Below are positions 40,997 through 50,467 of a stretch of 64,000 nt of DNA, piece by piece; the stretch's first letter is position 1; the number at the start of each line of letters is the position of its first letter. The notes under the pieces were generated by a model that was not told where the DNA came from, did no database searches, and saw nothing but the letters and a program-made list of their open reading frames with translations. Position numbers and translations under genes: made by a program. The DNA comes from Paenisporosarcina quisquiliarum_A (GTDB taxonomy: Bacteria; Bacillota; Bacilli; Bacillales_A; Planococcaceae), in the NCBI RefSeq assembly GCF_043641925.1, contig NZ_JBHZRU010000011.1:50440-114439 (forward strand), written 5' to 3'.

Positions 40997-41854
40997 ATGG
41001 ACAACTTATCATGTCAGGTTATCACATTTGGAAATTTCAAAGGCGGTACTGGTAAAACTACGAACAGTACAATGATTGCGTATTGTTTAGCTAATATGGG
41101 TTACAGAGTGTTATTAAGCGACCAAGATCCTCAAGCGAATGCAACTAGTTTATTTCTCCGGACCAAGGCATTATTGGAAGACGATATTGTTTCATACGAA
41201 AAGACTTTGATGTCCGCAATTCAGGAAGAAGATTTAAGTAGCATTGTTACTCAAATTAAGAATAATTTGTACCTTCTCCCAAGTTTCAGTGACTTTGCCC
41301 AGTATCCTAAGCTATTAGAAAAAAAATTCCCTAATGAAATTGATAGGGTACAGTTTTTTTCTAAATTGTTGCAACCATTAAAGGAAGACTATGATTTTAT
41401 TTTCATTGATGTTCCTCCTACCATTTCAATTATCACGGATTCAGCTTTATATGCTTCTGACTTTGTCGTTGTTGTGTTGCAAACACAAGAGAGAAGTCTG
41501 CAAGGCGCTGAAGGATTTACCACTTATCTTCAAACATTAATAGATGATTATGATGCGGATCTCGATATCTTAGGAATCCTTCCGGTCTTATGGAAAAATG
41601 GTGCAGCTGTAGATATTCAGACACTCGATACCGCCAAAGAGATTTTTGGCGAACATAATATATTCCAAAAAGTAGTTAAACAGATGGAAAGATTAAAACG
41701 ATTTGACATGACGGGCATTACTGAAAATGATATGCATGATAAAAATGTCATTGAAAGCTATACCCAGGTGGCAACCGAGTTTATTCATCGATTAGATGCA
41801 GCAGTTAATTCATCAGATTCAACAAACACGATTGGAGAAGTTGTAGATGTCTGA
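40997..41854 (+). CDS. parA: ParA-family partition ATPase
   Basis: A 285-residue Walker-type partition ATPase. It has the deviant Walker A FKGGTGKTTNS, the motif LLSDQDPQANAT and Walker B DFIFIDVPPTIS. It segregates plasmid copies by forming dynamic patterns on DNA. The ATG follows AAAAGGAGGC. It overlaps the next gene by eight bases and is flanked by iteron arrays on both sides. Confidence 0.95.
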   Translation: MDNLSCQVITFGNFKGGTGKTTNSTMIAYCLANMGYRVLLSDQDPQANATSLFLRTKALLEDDIVSYEKTLMSAIQEEDLSSIVTQIKNNLYLLPSFSDFAQYPKLLEKKFPNEIDRVQFFSKLLQPLKEDYDFIFIDVPPTISIITDSALYASDFVVVVLQTQERSLQGAEGFTTYLQTLIDDYDADLDILGILPVLWKNGAAVDIQTLDTAKEIFGEHNIFQKVVKQMERLKRFDMTGITENDMHDKNVIESYTQVATEFIHRLDAAVNSSDSTNTIGEVVDV

Positions 41855-42209
41855 TTTACTTAGAAAGAAACAACCTAACAAGATTCAAAGAAGCCAAAAC
41901 GTTGTACCTAAAAATACGTTTAATATAAAGGAACTTGAATCCAATCAAGAACATAAACAAGAATCAGTTGCTCTCTCGTCAACAAAGAAAGAAAAAAATA
42001 GCAATGTGACAGCCGAAAAAACTACGACTGTTCGTGTTAGTATGAATACCAAAAATAAGTTAAATGCCCTAGTTACTTTGGGTATCGCTACAACGGTTGA
42101 CGATGTAACGGATTTGTTAATTAATGATTACCTTACCAATATATTAACTAAGGACGAAAGAAAACAATTTGAAATTATCTTCGACCTTTATAAAAGTAAA
42201 ACTAAATAA
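41847..42209 (+). CDS. RHH-type centromere-binding partition protein (ParB-like)
   Basis: A 120-residue protein. A flexible, polar N-terminal half precedes a ribbon-helix-helix domain (KTTTVRVSMNTKNKLNALVT, then TVDDVTDLLINDYL). Small RHH partners of this kind pair with ParA ATPases, bind direct repeats and repress the operon. It overlaps parA and is followed by dense iterons, its probable targets. Confidence 0.82.
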   Translation: MSDLLRKKQPNKIQRSQNVVPKNTFNIKELESNQEHKQESVALSSTKKEKNSNVTAEKTTTVRVSMNTKNKLNALVTLGIATTVDDVTDLLINDYLTNILTKDERKQFEIIFDLYKSKTK

Positions 42210-42255
42210 TATTTTAAGATGAAATAGTTTCTGCTATTTCATCTTTTTTTAAAAC

Positions 42256-42394
42256 GGTAGATTAATCTACTTGTAGATTAGTAGATTCGTCTACAAGTAG
42301 ATTTGTAGATTAGTAGATTCGTCTACAAGTAGATTTGTAGATTCATCTACAAGTAGATTTGTAGATTCATCTACAAGTAGATTCCCATCTTCGG
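42256..42394. repeat. Iteron array 1
   Basis: About five units of TCTACAAGTAGATTTGTAGA, TTCA with a 24-bp period in the regular part; some units carry an extra TTAGTAGA insert. Each unit has internal dyad symmetry between CTACAAGTAG and its reverse. Array 1 starts just after the RHH gene. Confidence 0.85.
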
Positions 42395-42495
42395 TATTTT
42401 AAAATATATTGTATTTTTAAATGCTTTTCTTAATTTCTTAAAGCTCTGATGTATAAGGTTTTCAAGGTATACTTCCTTAAAATAAATACCACTTA

Positions 42496-42644
42496 TATGT
42501 AGATTTGTAGATTGGTCTACAAGTAGATTTGTAGATTAATCTACAAGTAGATGTGTAGATTCGTTTACAAGTAGATTAATCTACTTGTAAATTTGTAGAT
42601 TTGTAGATGAGTCTACAAGTAGATTTGTAGACTCATCTACAGTA
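42496..42644. repeat. Iteron array 2
   Basis: A second set of five to six units of the same repeat, with more variation (for example TTACAAGTAG, GATGTGTAG). About 100 bp of A/T-rich DNA separates it from array 1. The rep gene begins 116 bp downstream. Together the arrays may be origin, centromere or both. Confidence 0.85.
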
Positions 42645-42655
42645 TCTATAAACGT

Positions 42656-42683
42656 CAAAAACCCCTATTGTATAGGGGTTTTT
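42656..42683 (+). terminator. Terminator between iterons and rep gene
   Basis: AAAAACCCCTA pairs with TAGGGGTTTTT. It stands in the leader region of the rep gene, so it either ends parAB transcription or attenuates rep expression. Confidence 0.8.
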
Positions 42684-42759
42684 GTTCTTCTATACTTTGT
42701 AACTAATTGAGAGATCCAGGTAATTTCTTAAACTAGTTGCTAGAGATAGGAGATGCGTA

Positions 42760-44271
42760 ATGGAAGATTTGAAATCATTGTTTGACTTAGTTCTTCATGA
42801 TGGATTAATGGAACTCAAAAAAATCGGTTCACGAGCATCTCTACTAAAACAAACTCTTGTTAAGAGAGAATCTTCTCATAACAAAAAAGGAAGTATTTTT
42901 GTTACTCGTACAAAAGGAGATTTACATACTTCTAGTGGAGTAAAAGGATATATTCTAACTTCTAAAGAATCATTGATTGAAGATAGTAATCAACTATCAC
43001 ACTGGACACCTAATATTTTTAACTACGGTAGTTACACCAATAATCGACGTAATTACATAAAAGGACATGCAGAAACAAATTTACAACAAATCAATTCGTT
43101 TGTTGTCGATATCGATTCAAAAAAACAAGCATATACAGAAATTTTGACGGCAGCGCTGGATCAAAGCATTGGTGCACCGACAATAATTTTGGAAACCCCA
43201 AAAGGTTTTCAAGTTTATTTTGTACTGGACAAGCCATTATTTATTTCAAACAAAAATGATTTTCGTGGACTCAAAGTGGCCAAACGAATTTCAGAGAATA
43301 TTAAACGCAGCTTAGCGAAGGTCTTACAGGGAGTCGATCTCTCGTGTAACGATTTTGGCTTTTTCCGTATGCCAAAAGAAGAAAACATTCGTTGGTTTTC
43401 AAAAGAAATGACGTTTGATTTTGGTCATTTAATTGAATGGTCCAGAAGACAAGACGACAATCATGGTCGCGGTTTATTTGAGGTGCACGAAAAAGAATCA
43501 GCTCACGATGTTACACAAGAAGCATGGTTTCAGGAATTACTGCAAGCCAAACATGTAAAAGGGCAAGAAGGACAAATTGGCCGTGATAACTTATTATTCA
43601 CGTTGGCTTTAGCTTGTTACAGTGCTGGAAAAGAGGAGAATGTAACGTATAACATGCTTGATGAAGCGAATTCTTCTTTGCATGCTCCGCTGAAGCACTC
43701 GGAAGTGAGAAAAATTATAAAAAGTGCCTACCGTGGGCGTTTCAAAGGTGCTCATTCCTCCTATATTCAACAACTAGTAGAAGAGTGGGGGAGTGGAAAA
43801 CAGATTGTGATTCAGTCCAACTCAAAGGGATGGCACAAATTTAAGAAGGCTCGGAAAGATCGGTCTCGAAGTCATTACAACGAGTGGGAAAGTGATATTT
43901 TAACGTATATCAGTACACACGCGAATGTAAATCAACCGATCAAGTGGGGGACACAAAAAGAAATGTGCGAAGAAATTGGCATCTCTCGCAGTACATTTCA
44001 TGAAGTCGTAAAACAATCGACCAAAATCATGATGAAAACAGAAGGAAGAGGCTGCAAAGCAAAAACGGGATTAACGTCGGTTGCTGTGCTTCTTCAATGT
44101 GCGCTTTTATTCAACCAAGCCCATCGGGCAATATACTACAAAGCCGTGCAGCGAATGATGAGTGAACGAGAGAACTTAGAAGCTATTAAATCACTGAATG
44201 ACACGGTAAAATCTGTTGAACATGCTGTCATACCAAGGGAACCGGATCTATTTACGATCGATTCAAGCTAA
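42760..44271 (+). CDS. AEP/PriCT primase-type plasmid replication protein
   Basis: A 503-residue protein. The N-terminal part has features of archaeo-eukaryotic primase-like domains (NSFVVDIDSKKQ, the LETPKGFQVYFVLDKP strand pair, GFFRMP), followed by a PriCT-like helical domain (IGRDNLLFTLALACYSAGKE, LKHSEVRKIIKSAYRG) and a C-terminal HTH-like region (TQKEMCEEIGISRSTFHEVV). Such proteins prime or initiate plasmid replication. It lies directly downstream of the iterons. Confidence 0.78.
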   Translation: MEDLKSLFDLVLHDGLMELKKIGSRASLLKQTLVKRESSHNKKGSIFVTRTKGDLHTSSGVKGYILTSKESLIEDSNQLSHWTPNIFNYGSYTNNRRNYIKGHAETNLQQINSFVVDIDSKKQAYTEILTAALDQSIGAPTIILETPKGFQVYFVLDKPLFISNKNDFRGLKVAKRISENIKRSLAKVLQGVDLSCNDFGFFRMPKEENIRWFSKEMTFDFGHLIEWSRRQDDNHGRGLFEVHEKESAHDVTQEAWFQELLQAKHVKGQEGQIGRDNLLFTLALACYSAGKEENVTYNMLDEANSSLHAPLKHSEVRKIIKSAYRGRFKGAHSSYIQQLVEEWGSGKQIVIQSNSKGWHKFKKARKDRSRSHYNEWESDILTYISTHANVNQPIKWGTQKEMCEEIGISRSTFHEVVKQSTKIMMKTEGRGCKAKTGLTSVAVLLQCALLFNQAHRAIYYKAVQRMMSERENLEAIKSLNDTVKSVEHAVIPREPDLFTIDSS

Positions 44272-44402
44272 TTGTCCAGTCTGCCATTACATATCTGTAT
44301 ACGTATCTTGTTCTGTTTTTGCTCCTTTGTTTTAGGTATCTATCCATCATCTTTTTTCTTTGCAAACAAAAAAACACAACCAGAAATAGGCGTGTTTTCA
44401 GG

Positions 44403-44717
44403 TTATTCGTTTTCAGTTGGTGTTTTCTCAAGTTGATAGGCAGCGAATTTGTCAAAGATACGGTCTAATTGTTGGGATTTGAAATCCTCTGCAAAAGCGC
44501 GGATAAAAACTTCGTTTGGATTGATATCAAGGACGTTGCAATAATGAATAATCCATCCAATACTCAAATTGGATTTGCCGTTTTCAGCTAATGAAATCCT
44601 TGCTGCATGTTGATCACTGTTTTTTTCAATTTGCTGAAGCGTCAATTTCTTTTCTTTTCGAATCTCTTTTAAAGTTCTGCCTATTTTTTGATAAATATCC
44701 TGTTCATTTTCGGTCAT
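44403..44717 (-). CDS. XRE-family transcriptional regulator
   Basis: A 104-residue protein with an N-terminal HTH (IGRTLKEIRKEKKLTLQQIE, then ARISLAENGKSNLSIGWI) of the XRE family and an acidic tail. The ATG at 44,717 follows AAAGGA. It lies between the two replication genes in opposite orientation and could control either. Confidence 0.85.
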   Translation of the reverse strand: MTENEQDIYQKIGRTLKEIRKEKKLTLQQIEKNSDQHAARISLAENGKSNLSIGWIIHYCNVLDINPNEVFIRAFAEDFKSQQLDRIFDKFAAYQLEKTPTENE

Positions 44718-45034
44718 AGTGGAAAATCCTTTCAAAAAATCATTATGCATCTAATGAATGTGAGTGTTATACTGGATTAAAATTTTATTTATATATCAAA
44801 AAATCTCTACAAACTTGGTTATTGGACAGTTTGGCGACCAGCAATAATCAAGTATATCGGTAGAGAAATTCCAAGGAAAATTCATGTAATTGATGTAGTA
44901 AGTATAGCATTTGAATCAAGAATTGTGAACCTCTATTCATCTGTTATCTTTGCCACGTAGACATCAAAAGTGAATGAATGAACCCTTCTTTGGAGTCTCT
45001 AGTGTATTAACTAAATACGAAGGAGGATTTTCAC
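44718..45034. other. Intergenic stretch upstream of repA
   Basis: About 320 bases between divergent XRE and repA genes. No gene or clear palindrome is seen. It should hold the promoters of both. Confidence 0.5.
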
Positions 45035-45979
45035 ATGTCTAAGAAGTTTCGCGTGCAAGAAGAAGTAGGGGAACGTTTTTATCGTTTACCGAAGATCTTT
45101 TTTACGAGTGAACAGTATAAGAAAATGAGCAATGACGCGAAGATTGCCTTTGCTTTGCTACAAGATCGATTAGAATTGTCCATTCGAAATCAATGGTTTG
45201 ATGAAGAAGGATATATTTACTTTCTTTTTGGAAATGAGCAATTAAGTGAGATTTTAAACTGCAGCAAGCCGACTGTCATTAAAATCAAAAAAGAGCTGCA
45301 AAAGGCTGATTTGCTGGAAGAAAAACGAATGGGTCTATCGCAATCAAATCGTCTTTATTTACTGAAACCACAGGTCACAATTGACGATGTAATGAAATTA
45401 CAAGAGAAGAAAGAATACCCTCTGTTCTTAGAGCCCCAACAGAAGTTAAAAAATTTAACTTCAAGAAATCAAAATTCTTTACTTCAAGAAGTTAAAAAAT
45501 TTAACACTAATGATACTGATCTTAGTGATACTGACTTTAAAGAGACTGATTATCTTATCAATCAAGGAATTGATGATATTGAGATGCCTGTCGTGATAAA
45601 AGAAGTGCTGATCAAATATAAAGAGCGATTGATGGATGATGGAATTAAGATACGTGATATTGTGAATCATTATTTCGGACATGCGTCTATTTTGACTGAT
45701 TACCAATATGCGGATGCACTGCAATACTCGCTTGAACGGACGCCAGGTAAGATTAAAAGCATAACGGCTCGACTTACAAAAGCAGTAGAAGACAAGAAAG
45801 AGTGGTTAACGATTCAAGGAAAGAAGGGCAACTACCAGAAGAAAGATGAAACAGTGCCTGATTGGTTACTTCAGCAGCAACACAATCGAAAAACGCAGGC
45901 GTTTGATGAACAGCCTGACGAGTTAACGCCGGAATTCTTAGAAAAAAGAGAAGAGTTATTAGCAAAGTTGAGCAAGTAA
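45035..45979 (+). CDS. repA: RepA_N-family replication initiator
   Basis: A 314-residue initiator of the RepA_N family. The N-terminal domain shows the family pattern ERFYRLPKIFFTSEQYKKMS, DAKIAFALLQDRLELSI and the winged-helix SEILNCSKPTVIKIKKELQK. The C-terminal domain is plasmid-specific. The central linker codes for repeated Thr/Asp/Asn residues and contains exact DNA repeats, as expected because RepA_N plasmids carry their origin inside rep. The ATG follows AAGGAGG. Confidence 0.93.
   Translation: MSKKFRVQEEVGERFYRLPKIFFTSEQYKKMSNDAKIAFALLQDRLELSIRNQWFDEEGYIYFLFGNEQLSEILNCSKPTVIKIKKELQKADLLEEKRMGLSQSNRLYLLKPQVTIDDVMKLQEKKEYPLFLEPQQKLKNLTSRNQNSLLQEVKKFNTNDTDLSDTDFKETDYLINQGIDDIEMPVVIKEVLIKYKERLMDDGIKIRDIVNHYFGHASILTDYQYADALQYSLERTPGKIKSITARLTKAVEDKKEWLTIQGKKGNYQKKDETVPDWLLQQQHNRKTQAFDEQPDELTPEFLEKREELLAKLSK
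45441..45505. repeat. Direct repeats inside repA, probable origin
   Basis: AGAAGTTAAAAAATTTAAC occurs at 45,441-45,459 and again at 45,487-45,505. Each contains the palindrome GTTAAA-AAA-TTTAAC. Shorter GATACTGA repeats follow to about 45,550. This matches the usual place of RepA_N origins. Confidence 0.7.
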
Positions 45980-46002
45980 GTTATCTCAACTTTGCTTTTT
46001 TT
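45961..46002 (+). terminator. repA terminator
   Basis: AGCAAAGTTGAG pairs with CTCAACTTTGCT and is followed by seven T. The left arm lies within the last codons of repA. Confidence 0.85.
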
Positions 46003-46198
46003 ATTTATAAATAAAAATACAACTTCAAAGAAATAGACTTATCTCGAAATAATGTCTCTTGAATTCATGATAATATAGGAACTTATTGACTAGATAAAAA
46101 AGTAAAATTGAACTACCTAAAATATGGCATTCGCACTTGCCTTTATTGTGGCAATTCTGTTAAGGTGGATGAAATATAAGATTTAGGAGGTGGAGGAA

Positions 46199-46423
46199 AT
46201 GTTTGAGAGAATACAAGGATTTTTAGATACGCTCTTTAGCGATATGCAGGGGACGTTTATTACCATCTTCGCCATTGGTTTACTTATTTGTGCAATTGGT
46301 GTGTGGGCAGGAGATGAACAATCTTCTCCAAAATTCAAGAACGGAATTAAATTATGTGTTTTAGGCGTGGTTCTATTCCTACTTGCTCGTCCGGTGATCG
46401 AGTATGTTCAAACGAATCTTTAA
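46199..46423 (+). CDS. Small membrane protein, first gene of the T4SS operon
   Basis: A 74-residue protein with two hydrophobic segments (FITIFAIGLLICAIGVWA and GIKLCVLGVVLFLLARPV), the shape of VirB2/TrsC-like pilin or small channel proteins of Gram-positive conjugation systems. The ATG at 46,199 has AGGAGGTGGAGGAA upstream. It starts the plus-strand transfer operon. Confidence 0.7.
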   Translation: MFERIQGFLDTLFSDMQGTFITIFAIGLLICAIGVWAGDEQSSPKFKNGIKLCVLGVVLFLLARPVIEYVQTNL

Positions 46424-46443
46424 TCTAGAAAGATGTGATAGCT

Positions 46444-47478
46444 ATGCGTTCGGAAGGATACTTTGAACGACAAGAACGATTACGAACTTCTGGAAAAGTT
46501 GAATTACCGCTGAATATCGACACAAAGAAATATGTATATGGCAATATCTCATTTCAAGATGTGTTTGTCCTTTCACCTTTTGTATTGTTAGGAATTGTGA
46601 TTTCGTATTCGTTATACAGATTCGGCTATTTAGATCAAAAATTAATGTTAATTGCTTTTGCACCTACGATGTTGGTCGCCGTATTTCAACTAACTAAACA
46701 TCCAGTACGTAAGAATCTGTCACTTTTGCAATATAAGGTGATCTGGAAACTCAAAGCGAATGTGAGAAAAAAAGAGTTTTATTATGCGAAAGGAGACTTG
46801 CCGATGAGTCGAAAAAATGGCGATACACGAACTGAACTAGGATTAGTGAACATTGCCAATGGCTGCATCGAATCGTCCAATCGCACGCTAATCAAAGTAT
46901 TAGAAGTTTCCTCTGTGAATTTATCACTAATGAACGAATTATCAAAAGAACGGGTGCTTGAGTCGTATCAATCGTTCTTGAATGATTCTGGGGAAAAACA
47001 AATTCAAATCATGCAGGTGGCACAACCCATTAATTTAACGAATTATTTGATGTGGTTTAATGACCAACTGGAGAATGATTCTTCTTATGCCAAACGTGTT
47101 TTGAAAACGGGGTATTTCAATCAAATCGAACGGATTCAGAAATCCAAAAACATGGTGACACGAAAACGCTATGTGGTCATCTCGAGACCAATGACTAGTT
47201 CAGATAAGGATTATCTGAAGATTGATACAACCGCAAACATATTAAAATCTAAACTTGAACAGATGCTAAGCGGATACGAAAAGCTGGACGTGACCGTACT
47301 GAATAATGATGAATTGTTGCGATTTTACTACTCGTGTATCGATTTTGAAAATGCACAAGCTCAAGGTGAAAACATCATCAGCAAAACCAATGCCAGTGCA
47401 GATGTCATTATCGGCAAAAACACAGCGAAAGAGTTGCTGAACTATTACAAGGATCAAATGAACAATCGATTTGAATAA
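46444..47478 (+). CDS. PrgI/VirB3-like and TrsD-like conjugation protein
   Basis: A 344-residue protein. Residues ~20-85 fit PrgI/VirB3-type small membrane proteins (YVYGNISFQDVFVLSPFVLL followed by a second segment). The C-terminal two thirds are soluble and similar in outline to TrsD/TraD of staphylococcal plasmids and to the N-terminal domain of VirB4. It precedes the VirB4 ATPase, as VirB3 does in other systems. Start choice between 46,435 and 46,444 is uncertain. Confidence 0.75.
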   Translation: MRSEGYFERQERLRTSGKVELPLNIDTKKYVYGNISFQDVFVLSPFVLLGIVISYSLYRFGYLDQKLMLIAFAPTMLVAVFQLTKHPVRKNLSLLQYKVIWKLKANVRKKEFYYAKGDLPMSRKNGDTRTELGLVNIANGCIESSNRTLIKVLEVSSVNLSLMNELSKERVLESYQSFLNDSGEKQIQIMQVAQPINLTNYLMWFNDQLENDSSYAKRVLKTGYFNQIERIQKSKNMVTRKRYVVISRPMTSSDKDYLKIDTTANILKSKLEQMLSGYEKLDVTVLNNDELLRFYYSCIDFENAQAQGENIISKTNASADVIIGKNTAKELLNYYKDQMNNRFE

Positions 47479-47490
47479 GGAGGTGTCAGA

Positions 47491-49362
47491 ATGAATTGGC
47501 TCAAACAACTACTCCCAAACAAAAAACAAGAATCAAATTTTGAAGAAACGGTGCGAGGGATGAATCAGTCTCTTCTGACCGTCTTAGCACCTGATAACAT
47601 CACGGAATACGATTCGTACGTGCGTGTAGGTGCCAACTATACCCGGTCATTACTCATTGTTGATTATGATCCGGTGCAAGACCAAAACAAAATTCAACAA
47701 GTGACTGAAATTCCAGAGAACGTGTCTATTATCAATTATGTTCAGGAATACCATACAGGCGAAGTCCGTTCGCAACTTGTCAAAAGCATTAAGCAAAATC
47801 GTATGAAAATGAATACACGCTTTGCTGATGAAAATACGATGATTGATTCGCAAGGACAAATTGACAGTGCGTCAGAAATGCTCAAAAATTTGGCGTATCG
47901 AAACGATAAAATCTTCTTATTCCACACACTTATTCATTTAGTGGCGAGTTCTACAGATGAACTCGATCAATTAACCACGACAGTCAAAAGTAAATTCTCC
48001 AAAATTGGCATTATCCATAACCCGACGGATCGTGCTGTTGATGCTTTCCGTTCCTTTTTACCTCTGAATGAAAATAAGGTAGATGAGTTGACCTACAAGA
48101 TGAGCAACTCCGAAGCCATTTCCTATTTCTTTCCCTTTCATGAAAATGAAATGTTTTCCCAGACGGGAATTATTAAAGGACGAAACATGACGACCGGTAA
48201 TGTCGTAATTGTGGATGATACGAAGTTATTGAATCGACATGAGTTTGTCATTGGCATATCGGGTATCGGGAAATCTACGTATCTATTTGCCAATATGACG
48301 AACAAGCATATGCTCGGTCGTAAAATCATTACCATTGATCCAAAAGGAGAGTTCGGACGCAATTACGCAGATCTAGGTGGAGCGTGGGTGAAGTTCCAAC
48401 TAAAAGGCGGGAATCGTATTAATCCGTTGGACCTCCCAAAAGTCAGTGATAAAGTCATCGTCGAAGAAACCGAATTTGGCAATATTTTGTTGACGAAAAT
48501 CTCTAATCTACTGGTCATGTTTCGACTCATGTATAACGGCATGACGGATTTACAAGAAGAAATTTTGAGTAGTTATATTCAAAAGGTGTATGAAGAGAAA
48601 GGCATTACCGATGCGACCAATACAAGCGCACTAACAGCAACCGACTATCCAACATTACAAGACTTATATGAACTCATCGGCAAAGATCAAACGAACGATC
48701 CCTATTTATTTGATACGGTACGGGATTTTTATACGACACTCAAAACCTATGTAACGGGAATGTATTCGGAATTGTTTAACGGACACACCAACATCAGCAT
48801 CGATAATGAACTGGTTTGTTATGACTTAAAAGAGATGAGTAACAACGAGAAGATTCAACGAATCTTGTTTTATAACATTCTCTCTCATACGACCTACGAA
48901 ATTATGAGTGGGGACCGTGAACCAAGTGAAATATTTATCGATGAAGCTCACGTTATCGCAGACCCTAAAGTACCAAAAGCCATGGAATTCATTTACTTCA
49001 TGATGAAAGTATTACGTTCCTTCAATTGTGGCATTACAACGGCTTCTCAGTCGGTAGAAGATTTTTTATCTGCTCGAGATGAGAATCGGAACTACGGGAA
49101 AGCGATTATCACGCAATCCGTACAGCGGTTGTATTTACCAATGAGCGAAGAAGAATTGAAATATTTAGAAGACGAACTAGGCAACACATTCTCAAAAGGA
49201 GAACGTGAAACACTCATTTTAAAAGATGGGAAGAAAAAAGAGCAGGCTGGAAAAGGAATATTCTATACGGGTTCTAAAAAAATCAAGTTGGAGGTCCAAC
49301 TAAATGAAGTGACGGAAATGTTGTGGTTTGACCAGAAAAGTATTAACGATATCACGATTTAA
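47491..49362 (+). CDS. VirB4/TrsE-type conjugation ATPase
   Basis: A 623-residue ATPase that powers the secretion channel. Walker A is VIGISGIGKSTYLF, the next strand reads KIITIDPKGEFGR, and Walker B is EIFIDEAHVIADP. The arginine-finger region ITTASQSVEDFL follows. The ATG has AAGGAGG upstream. It is the best marker of the type IV secretion operon. Confidence 0.95.
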   Translation: MNWLKQLLPNKKQESNFEETVRGMNQSLLTVLAPDNITEYDSYVRVGANYTRSLLIVDYDPVQDQNKIQQVTEIPENVSIINYVQEYHTGEVRSQLVKSIKQNRMKMNTRFADENTMIDSQGQIDSASEMLKNLAYRNDKIFLFHTLIHLVASSTDELDQLTTTVKSKFSKIGIIHNPTDRAVDAFRSFLPLNENKVDELTYKMSNSEAISYFFPFHENEMFSQTGIIKGRNMTTGNVVIVDDTKLLNRHEFVIGISGIGKSTYLFANMTNKHMLGRKIITIDPKGEFGRNYADLGGAWVKFQLKGGNRINPLDLPKVSDKVIVEETEFGNILLTKISNLLVMFRLMYNGMTDLQEEILSSYIQKVYEEKGITDATNTSALTATDYPTLQDLYELIGKDQTNDPYLFDTVRDFYTTLKTYVTGMYSELFNGHTNISIDNELVCYDLKEMSNNEKIQRILFYNILSHTTYEIMSGDREPSEIFIDEAHVIADPKVPKAMEFIYFMMKVLRSFNCGITTASQSVEDFLSARDENRNYGKAIITQSVQRLYLPMSEEELKYLEDELGNTFSKGERETLILKDGKKKEQAGKGIFYTGSKKIKLEVQLNEVTEMLWFDQKSINDITI

Positions 49363-49379
49363 TGAGGAGGGATGAGGAG

Positions 49380-50453
49380 ATGAATGCAAAGGAGACCGCC
49401 AAAACACTTGGCCATTTGCTATTCATGAAGGTATTCTTCAATCCAATTGGGTTGGTGGTCTTCGGAACTGCCCTCATTCTGATCGTACTTCCTGTCTTTA
49501 TGTCGATGAATGGAAAAGACAAAGGCTTTGATTTAGAAAACCCAGAACAAAACATAGACGCGCTCTCAGGAGCCACAGGAGGCGCGTATTGCGCTGTTAA
49601 TGGAGAAATAAACCAAGAGTTATGGGAAGCCAAAATGAGCACCGCAGGCGTCTTTTCTGGCAAAGAAAATCTCTTTATCCAAATTGCGAATGAACAAGGC
49701 ATTGACCCGGTTCTCATGGCTGCGATTGCATTGCATGAAACGACCAACGGGACGTCACATGCAGTGGTCACCAAAAATAATCCAGGTGGGTTGATGGGGA
49801 AAGATGGCTTGATGCAGTTTTCAACATTAGAAGAGGGTTTGGAATCGATGGGACAAACGCTGCACAACCGCATCATTAAAGATGGATACGTGACCATAAC
49901 CGATTTAGGTTCGGTTTATGCGCCAGTCGGGGCAGAGAATGACCCAACGAACTTAAACGCCCACTGGGTACCGACGATCACGGCGATGGTCAGTTCACTC
50001 GGTGGATTAACCATGAATTGCACGTTACAGTCCGGAGAATTTGCACAACCCATTCCAAATGTTCAAGTAAATTCAAATTACGGTATCCGTATTCATCCCG
50101 TTACGGGAGAAATCAGTAATCATCAAGGTGTCGACTTTGCGTGTAGTAGTCCTGAACCTATTTATGCAGCTAAGGAAGGGAAAGTCGTGTATGCAGAGTT
50201 TCCTAGCAGTTATCCAACGAATACGTACGGAAACATCGTTGTCATTCAGCATCCCAATAATCTCTTTACGGCGTATGCACATTTAAGTCGTATTGACGTT
50301 AAGGTTGGGCAAGAAATTCGACAGCTGGAAGTCATCGGCCGATGTGGGTCTACTGGTCGTTCGACAGGTGACCATCTTCATTTTGAGATTCATGCAGGAC
50401 AGAAGTTTGGAACCCGACTCAATCCGATGTTGTATTTAAAAGAACCCGTGTAA
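49380..50453 (+). CDS. Two-domain cell-wall hydrolase of the T4SS (glucosaminidase-like plus M23 peptidase)
   Basis: A 357-residue protein with an N-terminal membrane segment, a lysozyme/glucosaminidase-like domain (GIDPVLMAAIALHETTNGTS, KNNPGGLMG) and an M23 endopeptidase domain with the zinc motifs NHQGVDFACS, TAYAHLSRID and GDHLHFEIH. It opens the peptidoglycan for the channel, like TrsG/TraG-type proteins. ATG 49,380 is preceded by GGAGG at nine bases; an ATG at 49,362 overlaps the VirB4 stop. Confidence 0.92.
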   Translation: MNAKETAKTLGHLLFMKVFFNPIGLVVFGTALILIVLPVFMSMNGKDKGFDLENPEQNIDALSGATGGAYCAVNGEINQELWEAKMSTAGVFSGKENLFIQIANEQGIDPVLMAAIALHETTNGTSHAVVTKNNPGGLMGKDGLMQFSTLEEGLESMGQTLHNRIIKDGYVTITDLGSVYAPVGAENDPTNLNAHWVPTITAMVSSLGGLTMNCTLQSGEFAQPIPNVQVNSNYGIRIHPVTGEISNHQGVDFACSSPEPIYAAKEGKVVYAEFPSSYPTNTYGNIVVIQHPNNLFTAYAHLSRIDVKVGQEIRQLEVIGRCGSTGRSTGDHLHFEIHAGQKFGTRLNPMLYLKEPV

Positions 50454-50467
50454 GGGAGGGGTAGCCT

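Noticed and set aside
42256..42644. CRISPR-like spaced repeats
   Set aside because: The repeats are contiguous iterons with partial overlap and no unique spacers of constant length, and no cas gene is near.
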